A DNA stretch of 7,201 bases, taken from contig JAEERN010000194.1 of assembly GCA_016285815.1 (NCBI GenBank), positions 1 through 7,201 on the forward strand. The letters are read 5' to 3'. The notes below the pieces were generated by a model. That model saw only the letters and a list, made by a program, of their open reading frames with translations. It had not been told where the DNA came from and searched no databases. The DNA is from Clostridiales bacterium. GTDB lineage: Bacteria; Bacillota; Clostridia; Oscillospirales; QAMX01. A program made the position numbers and the translations under genes. Position 1 is the first letter of the stretch. Each line of letters opens with the position of its first letter. Positions 6,531 through 7,201 of the stretch are shown here, piece by piece.

Positions 6531-7201
6531 CTATATTATATTCCTTTGCGCGCCGGATTTCAACGAAAACTTTTTCTCCCGCTTCCTTTTTTGCCGCCGC
6601 ACCGCCGCGGCGGCGGCCAGGACCAGCCCCAGCCCGCCCCAGGCGGCGGCCAGCGGAAGCTTCGCCGCCGTCTGAAAATCCACCAGCGCCTGCGTGTTCC
6701 GGAAAAGCGTCTGCGACGCGCCCAGCGCGACCAGCGCCGCGCCGCCGCAGCAGACCGGCCGGTCCAGCCCGAAGACCCGGCCCGCCGCCTTTTCCACGGC
6801 CAAAAGACACACCGACAGCTTCAGCAAATCGCAGCAGAGGTAGAACACGGACAGCACGATCTCCGTCCGGTGCAGAAAGGCGTTGAGGTCCATGATGCGA
6901 AGGGCGTAGAACGAGCGGAACAGCAGGGTCTCCATGCTCGGCCCGCCCAGCACCAGGACGTTGCGCAGATAGACCGCCGCCAGGATCCCGAAAAGCTCCG
7001 CCGAGGCGATCCAGACGTCCCGTCTCCGCCGCGTCTTCTCCGGCGGCGGCAGCACGAAAAAGACCGCCGCCAGCTCTCCGAAGGGCGAGACCGCCAGTCC
7101 CAGCGCCCCCTCCGCCGCCCGAAGCGGCTCGCCGCCCAACAGCGGGAGCGGGAACGCGGACAGATCCGCCCCCGCCAGTCCGAGCCCCACCGTCGCCGTC
7201 A
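6531..7201 (-). CDS. Spore germination permease, GerAB family (5' part outside the window)
   Basis: C-terminal part, about 223 residues, of a multi-pass inner-membrane protein of the GerAB/Spore_permease family; these form the nutrient-sensing subunit of germinant receptors in spores. Full members are about 360 residues with about ten membrane helices, so roughly the first 140 residues should lie beyond the right edge. The frame is open to 7201; the GTG at 7190 is internal and is not proposed as the start. Counting from it, hydrophobic segments lie at about 28-48, 60-82, 109-133, 146-163 and 177-196. The stretch LRNVLVLGGPSMETLLFRSF (75-94) and the following ALRIMDLNAFLHRTEIVLSV match the family's conserved region. 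The protein ends in a very basic tail (VRRQKRKREKK) expected in the cytoplasm. No gerAC follows, and murD starts 39 bp later. The family call rests on recalled motifs and helix layout, so it is good but not certain. Confidence 0.82.
   Translation of the reverse strand, partial: TATVGLGLAGADLSAFPLPLLGGEPLRAAEGALGLAVSPFGELAAVFFVLPPPEKTRRRRDVWIASAELFGILAAVYLRNVLVLGGPSMETLLFRSFYALRIMDLNAFLHRTEIVLSVFYLCCDLLKLSVCLLAVEKAAGRVFGLDRPVCCGGAALVALGASQTLFRNTQALVDFQTAAKLPLAAAWGGLGLVLAAAAAVRRQKRKREKKFSLKSGAQRNII
6535..6563 (-). promoter_or_regulatory. Sigma-A-type promoter for murD inside the end of gerAB
   Basis: On the minus strand, TTGAAA (6563-6558) and TATAAT (6540-6535) are separated by exactly 17 bp. 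The -10 is consensus and the -35 matches five of six positions. Both boxes lie within the last codons of the germination gene, the -10 ending one base before its TAG stop is complete. The predicted start near 6528 leaves a leader of about 37 nt before the chosen murD ATG. This would let murD be expressed in growing cells independently of the upstream germination gene. Confidence 0.8.

Overview
The window is a compact stretch of bacterial chromosome with every gene on the minus strand, so it reads from right to left. Sequence is strongly GC-rich with heavy G/C use at third codon positions. The gene set (a GerA-type spore germination permease, a DUF1934/YwiB-family protein next to argS, clostridial-style MurD and MurI motif variants) suggests an endospore-forming Firmicute. 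A high-GC member of the Clostridia, perhaps Oscillospirales, fits best, but that taxonomic step is inference.

Layout in transcription order: (1) the 3' part of a gerAB-like germinant-receptor permease gene, cut by the window's right edge; (2) murD, behind a sigma-A-type promoter buried in the last codons of gerAB; (3) an 84-bp intergenic region holding a 12-bp palindrome, a near-consensus promoter with an extended -10, and a leader hairpin; (4) a tightly packed run of ddl, murI, a DUF1934 gene, argS and a homocysteine S-methyltransferase gene. In that run every junction is either a 4-nt gap or a 4-nt overlap. The last gene runs off the left edge without a stop.

Functionally, three genes make peptidoglycan precursors: MurI makes D-glutamate, MurD attaches it to UDP-MurNAc-L-Ala, and Ddl makes the D-Ala-D-Ala dipeptide. 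They are co-transcribed or adjacent to a tRNA synthetase and a methionine-synthesis gene, so the locus looks like a growth-linked housekeeping cluster. There are no RNA genes, insertion sequences, CRISPR arrays or phage genes. No stretch above 300 bp lacks a gene; the longest intergenic gap is 84 bp.

I found no convincing undescribed system. The best second looks are the two promoters, the palindrome over the ddl -35, the strand-asymmetric hairpin in the ddl leader, the lack of gerAC after gerAB, the in-frame tandem repeat in murI and the variant active-site motifs of MurD and MurI.
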